A DNA stretch of 64,000 nt from Ilyonectria destructans (taxonomy: Eukaryota; Ascomycota; Sordariomycetes; Hypocreales; Nectriaceae). Of the stretch, positions 1 through 12,097 are shown piece after piece (the first letter of the stretch is position 1; every line of letters begins with the position of its first letter). The DNA lies in assembly GCA_020740775.1 (NCBI GenBank), contig JAHEWK010000010.1, forward strand, positions 248,001 through 312,000. Direction: 5' to 3'. Both the position numbers and the translations under genes were made by a program. The notes under the pieces are model-generated. The model did not search any database. It was not told the DNA's origin and was given only the letters and a program-made list of their open reading frames with translations.

Positions 1-860
1 GGCATTTCTTTGACGAACTTGGCCAGGTTGGTGGCGGCCTGACGGCGGACCATGGGAGTCTCATCGTGGACCAAAAGGCCGAATTGTTGGCGCAGCTGCT
101 CCTGGATAGGAGGAGAGACCTTCTTGTAGGGGGTTGTGAAGAGGCCGCATCCCGAGACCTTGGATGTGAACCAATCGGCCTTGGCGAGGCGGATGGTGAG
201 GGGGATGAAGTATTCCTCGACTTGTTGCGACGAGAGCTCGCTGCAGATCTTGTTGAGGGACTCGACGGCCTGGGTGTAGAATGGTTAGAATGGCGAGGAG
301 AGGATGGCGAAGACGGGGAAGCGTGAATTTACCTTGTCGCGCACGACGGGCTCTTCGATGGCGGCGAGGTTCTCAAGGGGCGAGAGCAGGACGTGACCCC
401 ACTGGGGACCGCCGACGTACTCGACGAAACCACCGAGCTCCTCACTCAGGGCGACCAAAACCTCATCCTCATCTTCCACGGACTCTGTAAATGTTTGATG
501 GTTAGGGGAGCTGTTCTATCATGGCTGGGTGGACGAAGCAGGGACGAAGCAGGGACGCAGCAGGGACGCAGCAGGGACGAGGGGCGGCAGGCGAAGATTT
601 GACTGACCATCGAGGAAGGGGATGAGCTCCTCGCGGGTTCGCTCGGCGCCGAGGGCGAGGGCAATGGTTGAGAGACGGTGGATGGCGTTGAGACGGAGCA
701 AAACATCGTCGTGCTGGCGGGGAACGGAGGTCAGCAGGAGCAGCAGAGGCAGCTGAAGCAGCGGCAGCAGGATAGCGTGGCGTCACCGCCATACCTTTAG
801 CTCGTCGATGAGGACTGCGATGGGGTACAGCTCATCGCTGGAGTTGGGCGCGTCAGCCAT
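1..860 (-). CDS. TPD3: PP2A scaffold (A/PR65) subunit, N-terminal part
   Basis: This is the structural A subunit of protein phosphatase 2A, a HEAT-repeat scaffold that joins the catalytic C and regulatory B subunits. Exons read on the minus strand are 795-860, 608-713, 333-484 and 1-269; the gene runs off the left edge, so only about 197 N-terminal residues are visible. The start is [24 protein letters not shown]-type helices follow, with the family phrases [41 protein letters not shown] and [11 protein letters not shown], which I recognise from PR65/TPD3. All introns have GT-AG ends and keep frame. The second intron (485-607) contains a short tandem repeat. The 5' region to about 1.4 kb is GC-rich with a TAGGTACCTA word. 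Family assignment is very secure; the symbol is by homology to yeast. Confidence 0.93.
531..582. repeat. 11-bp tandem repeat inside PP2A-A intron
   Basis: About four and a half copies of the unit GGGACG(A/C)AGCA lie between the splice sites of the second intron of the PP2A scaffold gene. The copies are nearly identical, so they are young or kept uniform by slippage. Confidence 0.8.
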
Positions 861-3129
861 GGCGTGCAGGACGTGCAGGGCGGCAGGATCGCGGAAGTGT
901 CGAGGGAGGCGGGCAGCGTCTCGGCGGAAGCGAAGTGGTCGTTAGGGAGGAGTGGTAGGAGGATGGAGATGGGGGGTGGATCGCGTGCGGGTGGGTGATG
1001 CAATGATTTGCGCGGAGTCCCAACACACGATTTTTGGCAGGCGAGACGGCCAAGCGGAGAGGCAGGTCAGCGCGATATCGGACAGCGACTGACCGGCGAG
1101 GGAGAGAATCGGGCGGGGATGGATCTGGCCGGAGACGCGGACGGGGATGCGGTCGTGGAGGTCGAGGCCGTGGCCGTGGACATGTGAATGAAATGAGGGA
1201 GGGAGATGTTTCTGAGTTGGCCGTCGGGGCGAGAGGAGAGAGGGAGAGAGGCTCTTCGACAGCGACAACAGTGGCAGCAGGCGGTGGTGGCGGGCGGTAG
1301 CGGGCAGCGGGTGGGTTTAGGCAGGTCGGTAGGTACCTAAGATGGTGGGTGAGTGCTCTGTGATCTAGGTAAGGTAGGTAGGTAGGTGCGCTCTGTGTGC
1401 AATGTGCTCTGTGCTCTTCCCTTCAGCGCTGTGCCCGCTGCGTTGGAGCCCAGCCGGAAGGAGACAGAGCTGGCAACTGGCAACTGGCAACTGGCAACAG
1501 GGGGGAGGCCAAAGGAGGGGAGGAGGGAAATAGCGACCAGGGGCGGTTTAGGTTGGTGTGGCTGGGGTGGGGAGGGGCGCTGTGGCTCCTCATCTCATTG
1601 GATTCGTAGGCCACCCCCCAGCGATGAGCTACAGTGGCCATCACAGCAAGCACCAGTCACAGCCTCCAACCACGAATGGGATGCCGTGATAAGCACGCAG
1701 GCGACACGCACAAGTTTTTAAAAAATTGCACCCAGGCGCTGGGGCGTTTTGGGGGGATCGCAAGTCAGCCCCCCCTCTCCGACCGTCAAAGGAATCCGGG
1801 CCAAATTAGTCAAGGCCTTTGGGAAGGATCCATCCATCTTTTTTTTTGATAGGGCCTCGCCCAGCAGATTACCGTCAGCTCAGGATTGGATGGGGAGTCT
1901 ACGGAGTACCTCTCTTCGCCACGTCTCCAGGGCCACCCGCACGGACGCTCGCTCATGGGCGCTGAGGTACTGTCGGTATCGACAGCCGTCCACTGAAACC
2001 CACTAAAACATGCTGAAGAATGCCGCTGCCTTCCAGCTGAATCTGTCTGTACTTCAGCATCTTCTTGCCGCTTGCGTGAAATCGCTCGTGGGAGCGTGTA
2101 CTGAGGTGGTCGGTTAATCTCAAGCTCCAGGATTAATTCGCAGTGTAACCCATCCCATCTCTTTGCAGATTCAAATAATATCAAAATCTGCAAGGGTACA
2201 AAGCTTCCGGCAGGGAAGGCGATGACGTCCATCCTCCTTTTCGTCCTGTCCAGTTCGTGTAATGGTGATACCGATGTCACTCTGCAGTCGGCCACTCCGT
2301 TGCTTTGAAAGGTGAGTGGGTAGCAGAAACATGGCAACACACAACACAGATAGTTGCTATGATGGAGACGGAGAATGATCTAGTGGTTGCTCAAATTTAT
2401 GGGAGGAAGAAAAGAAGCCCGTTGAAACATGTTGTTTTCCGTCCCTTGTCTCAGATTGTATGAGGTTTTGCTCGAGCGCCAAGCTTTTCTATTTCTAGGT
2501 GGTGCCCAACCAAGAATACATTCAGGGACCTATAATTCTTGGAACTTACGTCTGAGGAAAAACCAATCTAATCGCCAATGTTACCCTGTGGTAATCAAAC
2601 AAGCGCTTTCTTCCAAAGGCCTCAATAGCTGGCAACCTTTAGCTCTTCAGCTCTTCAGCTCCTGGAATGGTGACGTTGGGTGGCCCCACCATTCAGCTTA
2701 ATCGCCGTCCCCAGAATCACGTGGGGCGCCTAACCCAAAGAGACCCAATGTCTGTCACAGCGGCAGCTGCTGCCCCTCACCAGCCACACGACGTCGGAAC
2801 TGACGCCGGGACTTGGAGCATCGATGATCCGGGCAAGAAATCACCCCGCCAGGTCGCCGCTAGCACGGTACTTTATTTTAGTGAGCAGTAGCTGCTAAAT
2901 CCAAAGTCTCATCATATCGTAGCAGCGTCCCTCACTGAACGATGCCCTGTTGCGAACGACGTCCATCCCCAAAATTTCCTGTGACTCAGTCAGTGGGAAT
3001 CCACACGCCCTGGCCCACGTCCCACGTCGCACGCTCAGTCCCAAGCCCGACGGGAGCTATCCACGCCTACAATTCTTGGACAGGATCACCACCCAGGCCA
3101 GAGGCTGCGACCGAGTCCTCTACTTCACC
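861..3129. other. Divergent intergenic region, PP2A-A / PheRS beta
   Basis: No supportable gene was found. The stretch holds the shared upstream region of two divergent housekeeping genes. It contains a 7-bp tandem repeat (CTGGCAA, about four copies, near 1470-1498), a TAGGTACCTA palindrome at 1330-1339 followed by GGTAGGTAGGTAGG-like sequence, and a TACGGAGTA word at 1900-1908. A stop-free minus-strand stretch around 1810-2340 lacks an ATG start and has no recognisable protein character. Confidence 0.6.
1330..1339. promoter_or_regulatory. TAGGTACCTA palindrome upstream of PP2A-A
   Basis: This perfect 10-bp palindrome lies 470 bp upstream of the PP2A scaffold ATG and is flanked by further TAGGTAGG repeats to about 1385. 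The same word recurs upstream of other genes in the window. A regulatory role is inference only. Confidence 0.3.
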
Positions 3130-5078
3130 ATGCCTACCATCTCCGTCGACAAGTACAAGCTCTACGAGGCCCTCGGTCAAAAGTGCGGATCATGATGCCC
3201 CTCATTACCCCCCCTCCATCACCGTTTGTCGACTGTGAGATGCAACCAGCCGTACTGACCGAGTCACTTCTGTGCGCAACAGATTCACGACCGAGGAGTT
3301 CGAGGACCTCTGCTTCGAATTCGGTATCGAGCTTGACGAAGACACCGAGAACGACACCCGCCCCATCGTCAATGGCGTCCAGGAGCCCCCCCAACTCAAG
3401 ATCGAGATCCCCGCCAACCGCTATGACATGCTCTGCTTCGAGGGCATCGCCCTGAACCTCAACATCTTCCGCGGCCACGTCCCTCCTCCCAATTTCCGTG
3501 TCGTCGAGCCCAAGGATGGCAACCTGCAGACCATCACCGTCCACCCCGAGACTGACCAGGTCCGCCCCTATGTCGCTGGCGCCATCCTGCGCAACATCAA
3601 GTTCACACAGGACCGCTACGAGTCGTTCATCGCCCTACAAGACAAGCTCCACCAGAACCTGGCCCGCAACCGAACGCTCGTCTCCATCGGTACCCATGAT
3701 CTCGACACCGTCAAGGGCCCCTTCACCTACGAGGCCTTGGCCCCCAAGGACATCAAGTTCACCCCCCTCAACCAGACTAAGGAGATGAACGCTGAGGAGT
3801 TGATGACCTTCTACGAGAACGACAAGCACCTGGGTCGCTACCTTCACATCATCCGTGATGCCCCCGTGTACCCCGTCATCTTCGACTCCGACAAGATTGT
3901 CGCATCGCTGCCCCCCATCATCAACGGCGACCACTCCAAGATTACTGTTGAGACCACCAACGTATTCATCGAGATCACCGCCACCGACCTCACCAAGCTG
4001 GAAATTGTCACCGACATGATGGTCACCATGTTCTCCATGTACTGCGCCGACCCCTTCACCGTCGAGCCCATCAAGATCATTTCGGAGCACAACAACCTCA
4101 CCCGCGTCACCCCCACTTTCAAGCCCCGAGTCTTTGACGTCGAGATTGACTACCTTAACAGCTGTACTGGCCTTGACGAGTCTACTGAGAACCTCTGCAA
4201 GCTTCTTTCTAAGATGTCATACACCTGCAAGGTCTCAGAGAAGGACTCCAACATCCTCGAGGTTTCCATTCCTCCCACCCGTGCCGATGTCCTTCACCAG
4301 TGCGATATCATGGAGGATCTCGCCGTGTGCTACGGGTACAACAACCTCCCCCGCACCGCTCCCACCCGTAGTGCCACTGTTGGTGCCCCCTTGCCGGTCA
4401 ACAAGCTCAGTGACATTATCCGAACTGAGTCTGCCATGGCCGGCTGGAGTGAGGTCTTGCCCCTGAGCCTGTGCAGTCACGATGAGAACTTTTCCTGGCT
4501 GAACCGCAAGGACGACGGCAACACCGTGGTTCGCCTGGCCAACCCCAAGACCGCCGAGTACCAGGTCGTGCGGTCGACACTCCTGCCTGGTCTTCTCAAG
4601 ACCATCCGTGAGAACAAGGGCCACAGCGTCCCCATGAAGATCTTTGAGGTCTCCGACGTTGTCTTTAAGGACGAGTCCCTGGAGCGCAGGGCCCGCAACG
4701 AGCGCCACTTCTCCGCCGCTTGGTACGGCCGAACGAGCGGCTTCGAGATTGTCCATGGTCTTCTCGATCGCGTCCTGCTCATGCTTCGCACGTCCTTCCT
4801 CACCCAGGCAGACCCTAGTAAACCCGACGGCTACTGGATCGAAGAGCTCAACGATCCTACCTTCTTCCCCGGCCACGCTGCCGCCGTCTACCTCCGCTAC
4901 GGCGGAAAGGAGGCGCGCATCGGCGAGTTCGGTGTCCTGCATCCCACCGTGCTGGAGAAGTTTGATTTGAAGTGAGTACCCTAGAAGATATTCACCCTTA
5001 CAACGACACAACTGATACTGACTTCGTTTCAGGTACCCCGTTAGCACTCTCGAGGTCAACATTGAGTATTTCTTGTAG
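3130..5078 (+). CDS. FRS1: Cytosolic phenylalanyl-tRNA synthetase beta subunit
   Basis: This is the beta subunit of the alpha2-beta2 cytosolic PheRS, which charges tRNA-Phe. Exons are 3130-3182, 3283-4971 and 5033-5078, giving 595 residues, the same length as yeast FRS1 as I remember it. The start MPTISVDKYKLYEALGQK matches the family's N-terminus. The phrases FEFGIELDEDTEND, EIPANRYDMLCFEG, RNRTLVSIGTHDLDTVKGPF and PPTRADVLHQCDIMEDLAV (B5-type region) are typical of the archaeal/eukaryotic beta chain. The last exon adds the conserved tail YPVSTLEVNIEYFL. Both introns have good GT-AG borders and restore frame. The subunit has lost aminoacylation motifs of the class II core and serves tRNA and structural roles. 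Confidence is very high. Confidence 0.96.
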
Positions 5079-6312
5079 AGGACTTAGTGAGAGTTTAGAA
5101 GAGGGGGTCGGGGAGAAAAGAGCATGGGTTCAAGCTGCGGATCGTAGATGGCTCAGACGAAAGCGAACGGAGGGGAGTGATACCACGGAGATCTGAGGGC
5201 AGACTAGACCACTTTGCCCCCATTGCAAACATGTCCAAGAGGATCTGGTAACCGTCCACCAAACTCACGCATGTAGAAGACGTTTCCACGCCCGGGATGA
5301 CGTTACGAGATAGACAAAAGAAAAAAACTACAAGATGAGATAAAGGACACAATTTATTTGCATACCTGCCGATGTACAGGCCACAGCGATCAAAGGCGTG
5401 TATTGGTGTTATAACAATCGGCATCAAGTTTTAATACTTGGGCATACTCCCTAAACATTAGGATATGTATTTAGGGTCTTTTTTAGCTTTACTCAATATC
5501 ATCAGATAGATCAAAGCCTGAGGATAAGTATTAGTACCCATTTCATTATAAATTTTGGGAAGAACTCAAGGTACGTAGGCTCCGATGGCAATGTCACAAA
5601 CCCAGGTACGTGATCCTTGTGGGCTGTATTGGTTTTATTCATCAGGGTGACTTGTGCGCCCCTGGAAGTGACTCCTTAATGGGTCGTAATTCTAATACCT
5701 GGACTGGATGGCCTTTTGAGGCCCACCGAAGGGTCCTGATTGCAACACTGCACGCTCTGTCACCGGTACTTCTCATTTAATTATTTCGCTTCTGATTCAC
5801 CAGCGCAACTCCCAGATACCGCAAACACAGTGCCACAGGGGCCAAGACCATTAGCAGAACGCCGCGGTTCCATAACTGGAAACGAAGTCGGGACAGTTAG
5901 ATACTCAAGCTGATGACCTGGCCACGCCACGTCTCTCGCCCTCCTTTAGCAGCGTCTCCCTCGGAGTCACCGCCGGAGATGACTGCTGGTCGCCATGCGG
6001 GTACCAAATCTCTGGCGTCAACCTCGGGCGCCTCCACGAGGATAAGCTCGTGTTCACTTGCCCTTCTAGACAGCCGGGCTCGGGGTCACGATCGGCCTCG
6101 CGCCGCTGGATGCACTCCCACTCGCCACTCAGGTCGCTCGGTACGCTGTGGAAGCTGGGTCCACTACCTTGGTCGTGGGTCGAGGACGTCACGTCTTGAG
6201 CCGTCAGTATCGGGGCCGCGGGGGATCGCGGCCTGGGACAGGCGTACCGGACGGAGTCTTGGGTTTCGACGATCAAGTACGGACCGGCGGCCGGCGTCGG
6301 AAACATGACCTT
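5079..6312. other. Convergent 3' flank, PheRS beta / PI phosphatase
   Basis: Both flanking genes end here. The first part to about 5600 is moderately AT-rich, with short A and T runs consistent with 3' UTR and polyadenylation sequence. An open frame on the minus strand at 5905-6306 has proline/arginine-rich, featureless content and no family resemblance, so I do not call it. Confidence 0.5.
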
Positions 6313-8759
6313 CTATGTCATCTCTCGCAGTTCTTGGTCACTACGAGTGCGGGTGGGTGCGGGGGTCGAGCTGGACGATGATGCTTCGCCTTGGCTAAAG
6401 GTTGCGAGCATGTTCTTCCCCAGGTTTAGGCCTGTGATGCCTTCTCGGATTGCGGCGAAGGCATTGCCGCCCTCTGCCGATGCGCTTCGTTCCATAGAGG
6501 CGTGCCGTGTGTCGGGCGTCAGAGCCTCGTGCGCATTCTCGACACCAGCTAGAACGGACCGATTTCCTGTAAGTGAAGGGTTGTCTGAGCTGGTGCTTGA
6601 CGACCTAGGCTCCTGCTCGGCATGGGCTACGCTCGGGTACTGGAAGCTTGAGATGGCAGCTTGTCGGTCGTTCTCGGCGGTAGCTGCTGCATTAAGCGCT
6701 CCGTTCATCTCATCCTCGGTTCGTCCGAACAATTGGTGCCACCACCGAATCTCCTTCAGCCGGGGCAGGATAATCCTCTCTTGGCCCTTGACGTGGTCAT
6801 CAATCGTGGGGTCGAAATCGGGGTTCGTGAACTCGGCTTTTCGGCAGAGGAAGTAATCCCACACCGAAGATGTTCGCTCGGGCGCTCGAGCATCATATCT
6901 CTGTTTCTCCGAGTTATACAAGAAGGTACCGTACTGACACGAGTACAAGTGATATAGGAGGCGGCGCAGGAATCGCTCATTATACTCAAACCGCGTCTTG
7001 TTCTGCCGTAGGAGCTGGTAGGTGCAGTCTAGGAATTGATGGAAGACAGGGCTGACCATCTTAGGAGTCGTTGCCTCTTCGTTGACAACCTTCCCAGACG
7101 CTGTTTCACTGATGGTATCAAGGTCTCCATCGTCCTTGTTCTGATTGAGGTTCTGGTTGAAGAATCGTTTCGCGCCGCTAAGGACGTTCTGGAAAGCATC
7201 ATTCCGCCCGTCATTCTCCCCCGGCTGCACCTTGGCGCCGGCCAATGCATCCTTCTGGACCGTAAACCAATCCTCATGGTTCAGGTGCCCGGACCGGAGC
7301 CGGAACATGTGGCCAAAGGAGAGCCAGTCCTTCTCGACCAGGACAATGAAGCCTTCCATGGTACGGTAGTAGGGATCCAGCATAATCTGGGCTAAAGCAC
7401 TGAGCTGACTGGTACGATCCCAACCGTCGGAACAGTGAATCAAGACATGGGAGTGGTTGATCCCCACCTGCCGCGTGATGATGGCCGAGCCGTCGAGGAC
7501 GTCGTGGATGTGTCGCAACCAGCCACTTTGATGTAGCAGCTCCTTACTCGGCGGCAAAGGCGAGATATCGGCGTCCTTGATAGCGTCAATGACTTTAGCA
7601 AGGGAGCTTCGCATAACGTGGATATTCTCGATACTAAGGAAAATCTTCCGTGCGAACTTGTACTTGTCCATATTCTCTGAACCCATCCCCTGGACCTGGT
7701 TCACCATGGCGTTGATGGTCGGACGAGCATCCACGATGAGGTTGCTCTGCTGGGCGCCGTACAAGAGGCGCTTTCCAGTTTTCTCGTCATAGACAGCAGC
7801 CGATTTCGAGATGAGCTCTTCCTCATAGCGCTCAGTCTCAGAGAGCTCTCGTTCTAAAAAGGAGCCCCCATTAGAGATATCGGGTTGACTCGAAAGTGGT
7901 GTGCTATCCTCAGAGCCAGCTGGCATCAGTGCCGAGAAGGAAGCCGCTACTAATTTCTCATCCTGCACATTTGTTTTCCTCGTGATTCCCGCCAAGGGCT
8001 GTGAGCTTCGTGTAATGGTGCAGTTGTTGATGGGGTGGATGTATGATAGTGCAGGTACGCGGTTCCGGGATCGAAATTCTCTCGCGTACTTGAGGACATT
8101 ATCGGAGATCTTGGAGGGGACGACCAAGAAGGCGGGGTAGGTGTCACAAAATGTATAGTCCTTGTTGATGTGGGTGATCCTCCACCCCCTATCCGGCAGC
8201 TTCTCACTGATTCCCTGCCGGCGGAACTCCGCCCTCGGGTCGTAGACCGCCCAACCGTTGACTGCCCTCTCGTGCTTCAGCGGTTTGTGACTGAAGGCAT
8301 ATAGCTTCTCGACGGTGCCCAACTTGCAAGTTCGCGCTCTGATGAAGTCGAACGTGTCGCGCGCGGCGTCACCATCGGCAAAGTTGAAGGTCACGAATGT
8401 GAAGTCGCGGCATCTCAGACGGATCGATGGGGCTTGTCGAGAACCTGGAGGTACAGGGCGGAATGTGCAGTAGCAAATCATGGGGAACGTGATCCATCGC
8501 TCGCGAACTTTGGGCGGACCCCCCGGAGGATTCTGTTGAGAGGCGGCGGGAGTACCGGACTGGTCGATGGGGGCGGAGAAGACGAGATGGTAGTCGGTCA
8601 GGCGAATCGTGCCGTTGGTCGTCTGGCCACCGTAGATGCCCTGGATGTTCTCGACGATCTAGGCGAGCGATGTTAGGACACCAAAAAGAACCGACGGGCC
8701 CAAGACGAGAGGCAAAGGCGGGCGGATAGCGGGTTTGCGCATACCTTTCGAGCCTCCAT
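6313..8759 (-). CDS. YMR1: Myotubularin-family phosphoinositide 3-phosphatase
   Basis: This enzyme removes the 3-phosphate from PI3P/PI(3,5)P2 on endosomal and vacuolar membranes. Exons are 8745-8759 (only MEARK) and 6313-8658, giving 786 residues. A PH-GRAM region opens the protein (GIYGGQTTNGTIRLTDYHLVF). The phosphatase domain follows, with the substrate-recognition phrase ELSETERYEEELISKSA-like segment, WLRHIHDVLDGSAII, and the catalytic Cx5R loop HCSDGWDRTSQ (Cys414, Arg420), so the enzyme is predicted active rather than a pseudophosphatase. The phrases LMLDPYYRT-like, GFIVLVEKDWLSFGH and LSGAKRFFNQN lie around it. The C-terminal roughly 120 residues are Ser/Thr-rich and poorly conserved in character. 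It is divergently paired with uS3 across about 1.1 kb. The micro first exon follows from the ATG-GT spacing and intron phase. Confidence 0.94.
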
Positions 8760-9240
8760 TGTGGCGAGCGGCGTCGACCGCAAGATCAAGACGGGCGTTG
8801 CTGGTTGCCGCCGACGGCTTTGGAGGAATACACGCAGGGTAAGGCGTCTAAGTCTGTCTGGCGTACTCGACTGTCGAGTGGGGGAAATGCTGCTTGGAGG
8901 ACGTAGAGGTGTAGACCGGGATCGCCAAGTCGGAGACGAGGTAAGAAAGACCGCAGGAGGATCGGGATACCGGAGCTATGATGTGGTCTCCGACATGGTA
9001 TTCTGACAGAGAGGGTGGTAGAAGGATGAAAATAACCACTGTGAGTGCGCGCACCCGGAAGATATGGCAAACGTGGGAGAGAAACAATTCCTTTGGGTGC
9101 GCACTCAGGCACCGGGCAGTGAGTTTAAGGTGAGGTTGCTGAGCTCAGTCCATCATCAGTGGGGCGGAAAGACGCTTGGCAGTGTGATGCGAATAGCAAT
9201 TTAATTGGCTAGAAGGCTAGATTGGTGGAGCAGCCCAAAG

Positions 9241-9402
9241 GTTAGTCTCATAATAATGTATTATCAATATGTTATTATACTTTATGAAAAATATATATTA
9301 AATATATAATTTCTATTTAAAAAGGAAAAAAAAAAACCCGCAAAGAAAATAGGATTTATCATTTTATTCATTATTTTACTTATATTTATATATAAAAGAT
9401 CA
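9241..9402. other. AT-rich island in GC-rich DNA
   Basis: About 160 bp consist almost wholly of A and T (long TA, TTTAT and A-run stretches) within DNA that is otherwise well over 50% GC. It has no coding potential. It could be a fragment decayed by repeat-induced point mutation, a mitochondrial DNA insertion, or a nucleosome-free promoter tract. Confidence 0.7.
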
Positions 9403-9694
9403 AGCCACACTCCCGTCCGTCCTGTTAGGCTCTAGGCTCTAGCGCGGGGCTCAACAACGGTACTCCGGAGCTGACGGGGAGGGAAAGGACGAAGAGACAG
9501 ACGTCAGGCATGGTCCGAGCGCCCTTGAAAGAAGGAGGGACCCGCATCCGGCAGGGGTCCATGGTCGTGACCTGCCCTTTCCCTGGACTTGGGTCCGGCC
9601 CCGGTGAAGAATAGTTTCTCCGGACTCCGGTGCTCCCTCCTCACCCTGGCCTCCACATTGCGCTGCTGTGTGCGCGGGTTGTGTGCCAGCCAGA

Positions 9695-9703
9695 TTTAGG
9701 GCT
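9695..9703 (+). promoter_or_regulatory. Telobox-like word upstream of uS3
   Basis: TTTAGGGCT lies about 140 bp upstream of the uS3 start codon. TTAGGG-type boxes bound by Tbf1-like factors are known in promoters of fungal ribosomal protein genes. This single imperfect match is suggestive only. Confidence 0.25.
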
Positions 9704-9843
9704 CAACCCACACCAAAAAATTGAGAGAACCGCCAAACGTTGTGAGGCTCGTCAATCCACCTCCAGTCCCCGGATCGCGAACCTTCTCTGCAACCAGCCC
9801 TCGAACTCCGTCCACGACAACAGTTCCTACCAAATCATTCAAA

Positions 9844-10827
9844 ATGGCTCACCCTGGTGCTCAGATGTGAGTTTATTCCCGTCTCTGTTGTCTTGTCTCT
9901 CGTCCCGCGCGCCGTCGCCAAGTCGATTCGATATTATATTTCGTCTCGTCGAGGCACCCCGCGGTCGTGGGAATTTTGGCCGCGATTTTTGCAAAACCAC
10001 GCACATTGCACCAAGAATAATATACTGAGTTTGAATCATGTTGCTAACGATTTTATCTCAACAGCTCCAAGCGGAGAAAGTTCGTCGCTGACGGTGTCTT
10101 CTACGCCGAGCTCAACGAGTTCTTCCAGCGCGAGCTCGCTGAGGAGGGTTACTCCGGCGTCGAGGTCCGCGTCACCCCCACCGTTACCGACATCATCATC
10201 CGCGCCACCCACACCCAGGAGGTCCTCGGAGAGCAGGGTCGTCGCATCCGTGAGCTCACCTCGCTCATCCAGAAGCGCTTCAAGTTCCCCGAGAACTCCG
10301 TCTCCCTCTACGCCGCCAAGGTCCAAAACCGTGGTCTTTCCGCCGTCGCTCAGTGCGAGTCTCTCCGCTACAAGCTCCTCAACGGTCTGGCCGTCCGCCG
10401 TGCCTGCTATGGTGTCCTCCGCTTCATCATGGAGTCCGGCGCCAAGGGTTGCGAGGTTGTCGTCTCCGGCAAGCTCCGTGCCGCCCGTGCCAAGTCCATG
10501 AAGTTCACCGACGGCTTCATGATCCACTCCGGTCAGCCCGCTAAGGACTTCATTGACCACGCCACCCGCCACGTCCTGCTCCGCCAGGGTGTCCTGGGTA
10601 TCAAGGTCAAGATCATGCGTGGTGCCGACCCCGAGGGCAAGGCTGGTCCCCAGAAGGCTCTCCCCGATGCCGTTACCATCATCGAGCCCAAGGAGGAGCA
10701 GGCTGTTGTCCAGCCCGTGAGCCAGGACTACGGCGCTAAGGCCGCCCAGAACCAGGCCGCCCAGGACGCGCGAGTCGCCGAGCAGCAGGAGGATGCTGAG
10801 GAGGGTGCTGAGCCCGCTGAGCAATAA
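9844..10827 (+). CDS. RPS3: 40S ribosomal protein uS3
   Basis: uS3 is a small-subunit ribosomal protein at the mRNA entry channel. Exons are 9844-9866 (MAHPGAQ plus two bases) and 10065-10827, giving 261 residues. The intron has a textbook branch point, TTGCTAACG at 10041-10049, and ends in ACAG. Sequence [20 protein letters not shown] is the eukaryotic uS3 N-terminus. The type II KH domain with GEQGRR (GxxG loop) spans roughly residues 20-95, and the C-terminal domain contains [16 protein letters not shown] and GQPAKDF. The tail is Ala/Glu/Gln-rich, as in other fungi. Codon use is strongly biased to C/G-ending codons, consistent with very high expression. Confidence 0.97.
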
Positions 10828-12097
10828 GGGGTCCCCATATCTCCCGTGGTTTGATGAGATGATGGAGCTGGGAAAGAGGTTGAGGGACGGAGGTCTACTC
10901 AGGCGTCAATTGATCATTTGCATCTGCTAAAGGGCACGGACGGCTTCATTCTTGCTTGTAATGGTAGGCAAAGCATAAAAAAAATGAGACCCGAAGATTC
11001 TGATGACACGTGTGAGACCCGTGTCTTCTCTCTGTCTACCAACACTCATTCTATTCGTGTCTCTTATTCTGTGACATGAGCGATGGCTTGGATATTGCAT
11101 TGCATAGCCAACTGTACATCGTAGAGGGTCGACAGGCCAGAAAACGTAACCTCAAGCGACGATTGTTTGTCAATCCCTGGCCAGAGGGATATAGGCTATG
11201 GCGGAGTCATTATAAATGAACGTCATTGATCCTTGCGGGCTGTACAAATTTACGAACGGAATTAGTTCATTGGCGTCAGCGTAGGATTTCCCGAATATTT
11301 CCAGTAAGCAATAACCGGGCTCCCAATTGGCCGGCCGTCGACATACTGCACCCCTACAACACGAACATGACACCTAGCAACTACGATTGAGCAACAATCA
11401 AGAGCAAATATTAAGAGCATCTTTAGAGTATTTTTTCTTGATTTTTTTCTGGCATCTTAAGCTCTTTGTGAAGCTACTCTTCCCTTTTGAAAGAATCCAA
11501 AAACTCAGCGCAAACAATACATGACAACCTTCTCCCAACCCCAAAAAGCCCTGCGACTTGATGAAAAAAAATCTACTACATCCCGATCCAGTTCTCTTGA
11601 CATCCCGTTGAACCAGCGTTGTTGCTGGTATATCTTCTCATGCGTAAGACTCTGCCCTTGTTGTCCCAAAATATGGCAAAGGGAGTCTTCGTGTATCCTC
11701 CTCCTGTCATGTCATGCACCCCGGTATCATACAAGGAGAGCCAGCTTCCTGGCTCAGATACAGATCCGTCAACGCCTCCCAAGACCGTGTCCATTCATAC
11801 TCCAGTGGTAGTAGACAATACATCTCAACTGACCCGAGACCCAGCCCCCATGAGCAACTTTGGGTGGTGGCACCTGCACCTGCGAATCCCGTTGCGTCTA
11901 TGTATCATTCGTGAATGCATCTGGTCATGCTCCGACAACCTCTCGCTCGGTCAAATGGCGTCGGAAATGTACAATGGCGTTCCCTAGAGATGACGGAAAA
12001 GATGGAAAATTGGAGCGAAGAGCACTTGGCGGACACCTCCCGCGGTATCCGTGTGCTCTGCTCTCACATATAAGGGACACTATTGCCCAATCGGGCA
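10828..12097. other. Convergent 3' flank, uS3 / Mg transporter
   Basis: Both neighbours are transcribed into this 1.27 kb gap. I see T/A-runs near 10975-10990 and 11430-11450 that would suit 3' ends, but no gene. Short open frames on both strands here have no coding character. Confidence 0.5.

Larger units (their letters stand above)
8760..9843. other. Divergent intergenic region, PI phosphatase / uS3
   Basis: This is the shared upstream region of the two divergent genes and holds no recognisable gene. It includes a sharply AT-rich island (listed separately) and, on the uS3 side, a TTTAGGGCT word at 9695-9703. Confidence 0.6.

Noticed and set aside
1810..2340. Minus-strand open frame of 176 codons
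   Set aside because: It starts with GTG rather than ATG and has no motif or splice context; left as intergenic.
4235..5062. Minus-strand open frame opposite PheRS beta
   Set aside because: Antisense of the conserved synthetase; no protein-like features.
9241..9402. AT island considered as a transposon or AT-rich subtelomeric block
   Set aside because: Too short, with no terminal repeats or coding relics. Kept only as an unexplained compositional feature.
10036..10824. Long minus-strand open frame (262 codons) opposite uS3
   Set aside because: It is the antisense of a strongly codon-biased ribosomal protein exon. Its Leu/Gly/Asp-rich content is the mirror of GC-rich codons, with no family resemblance.
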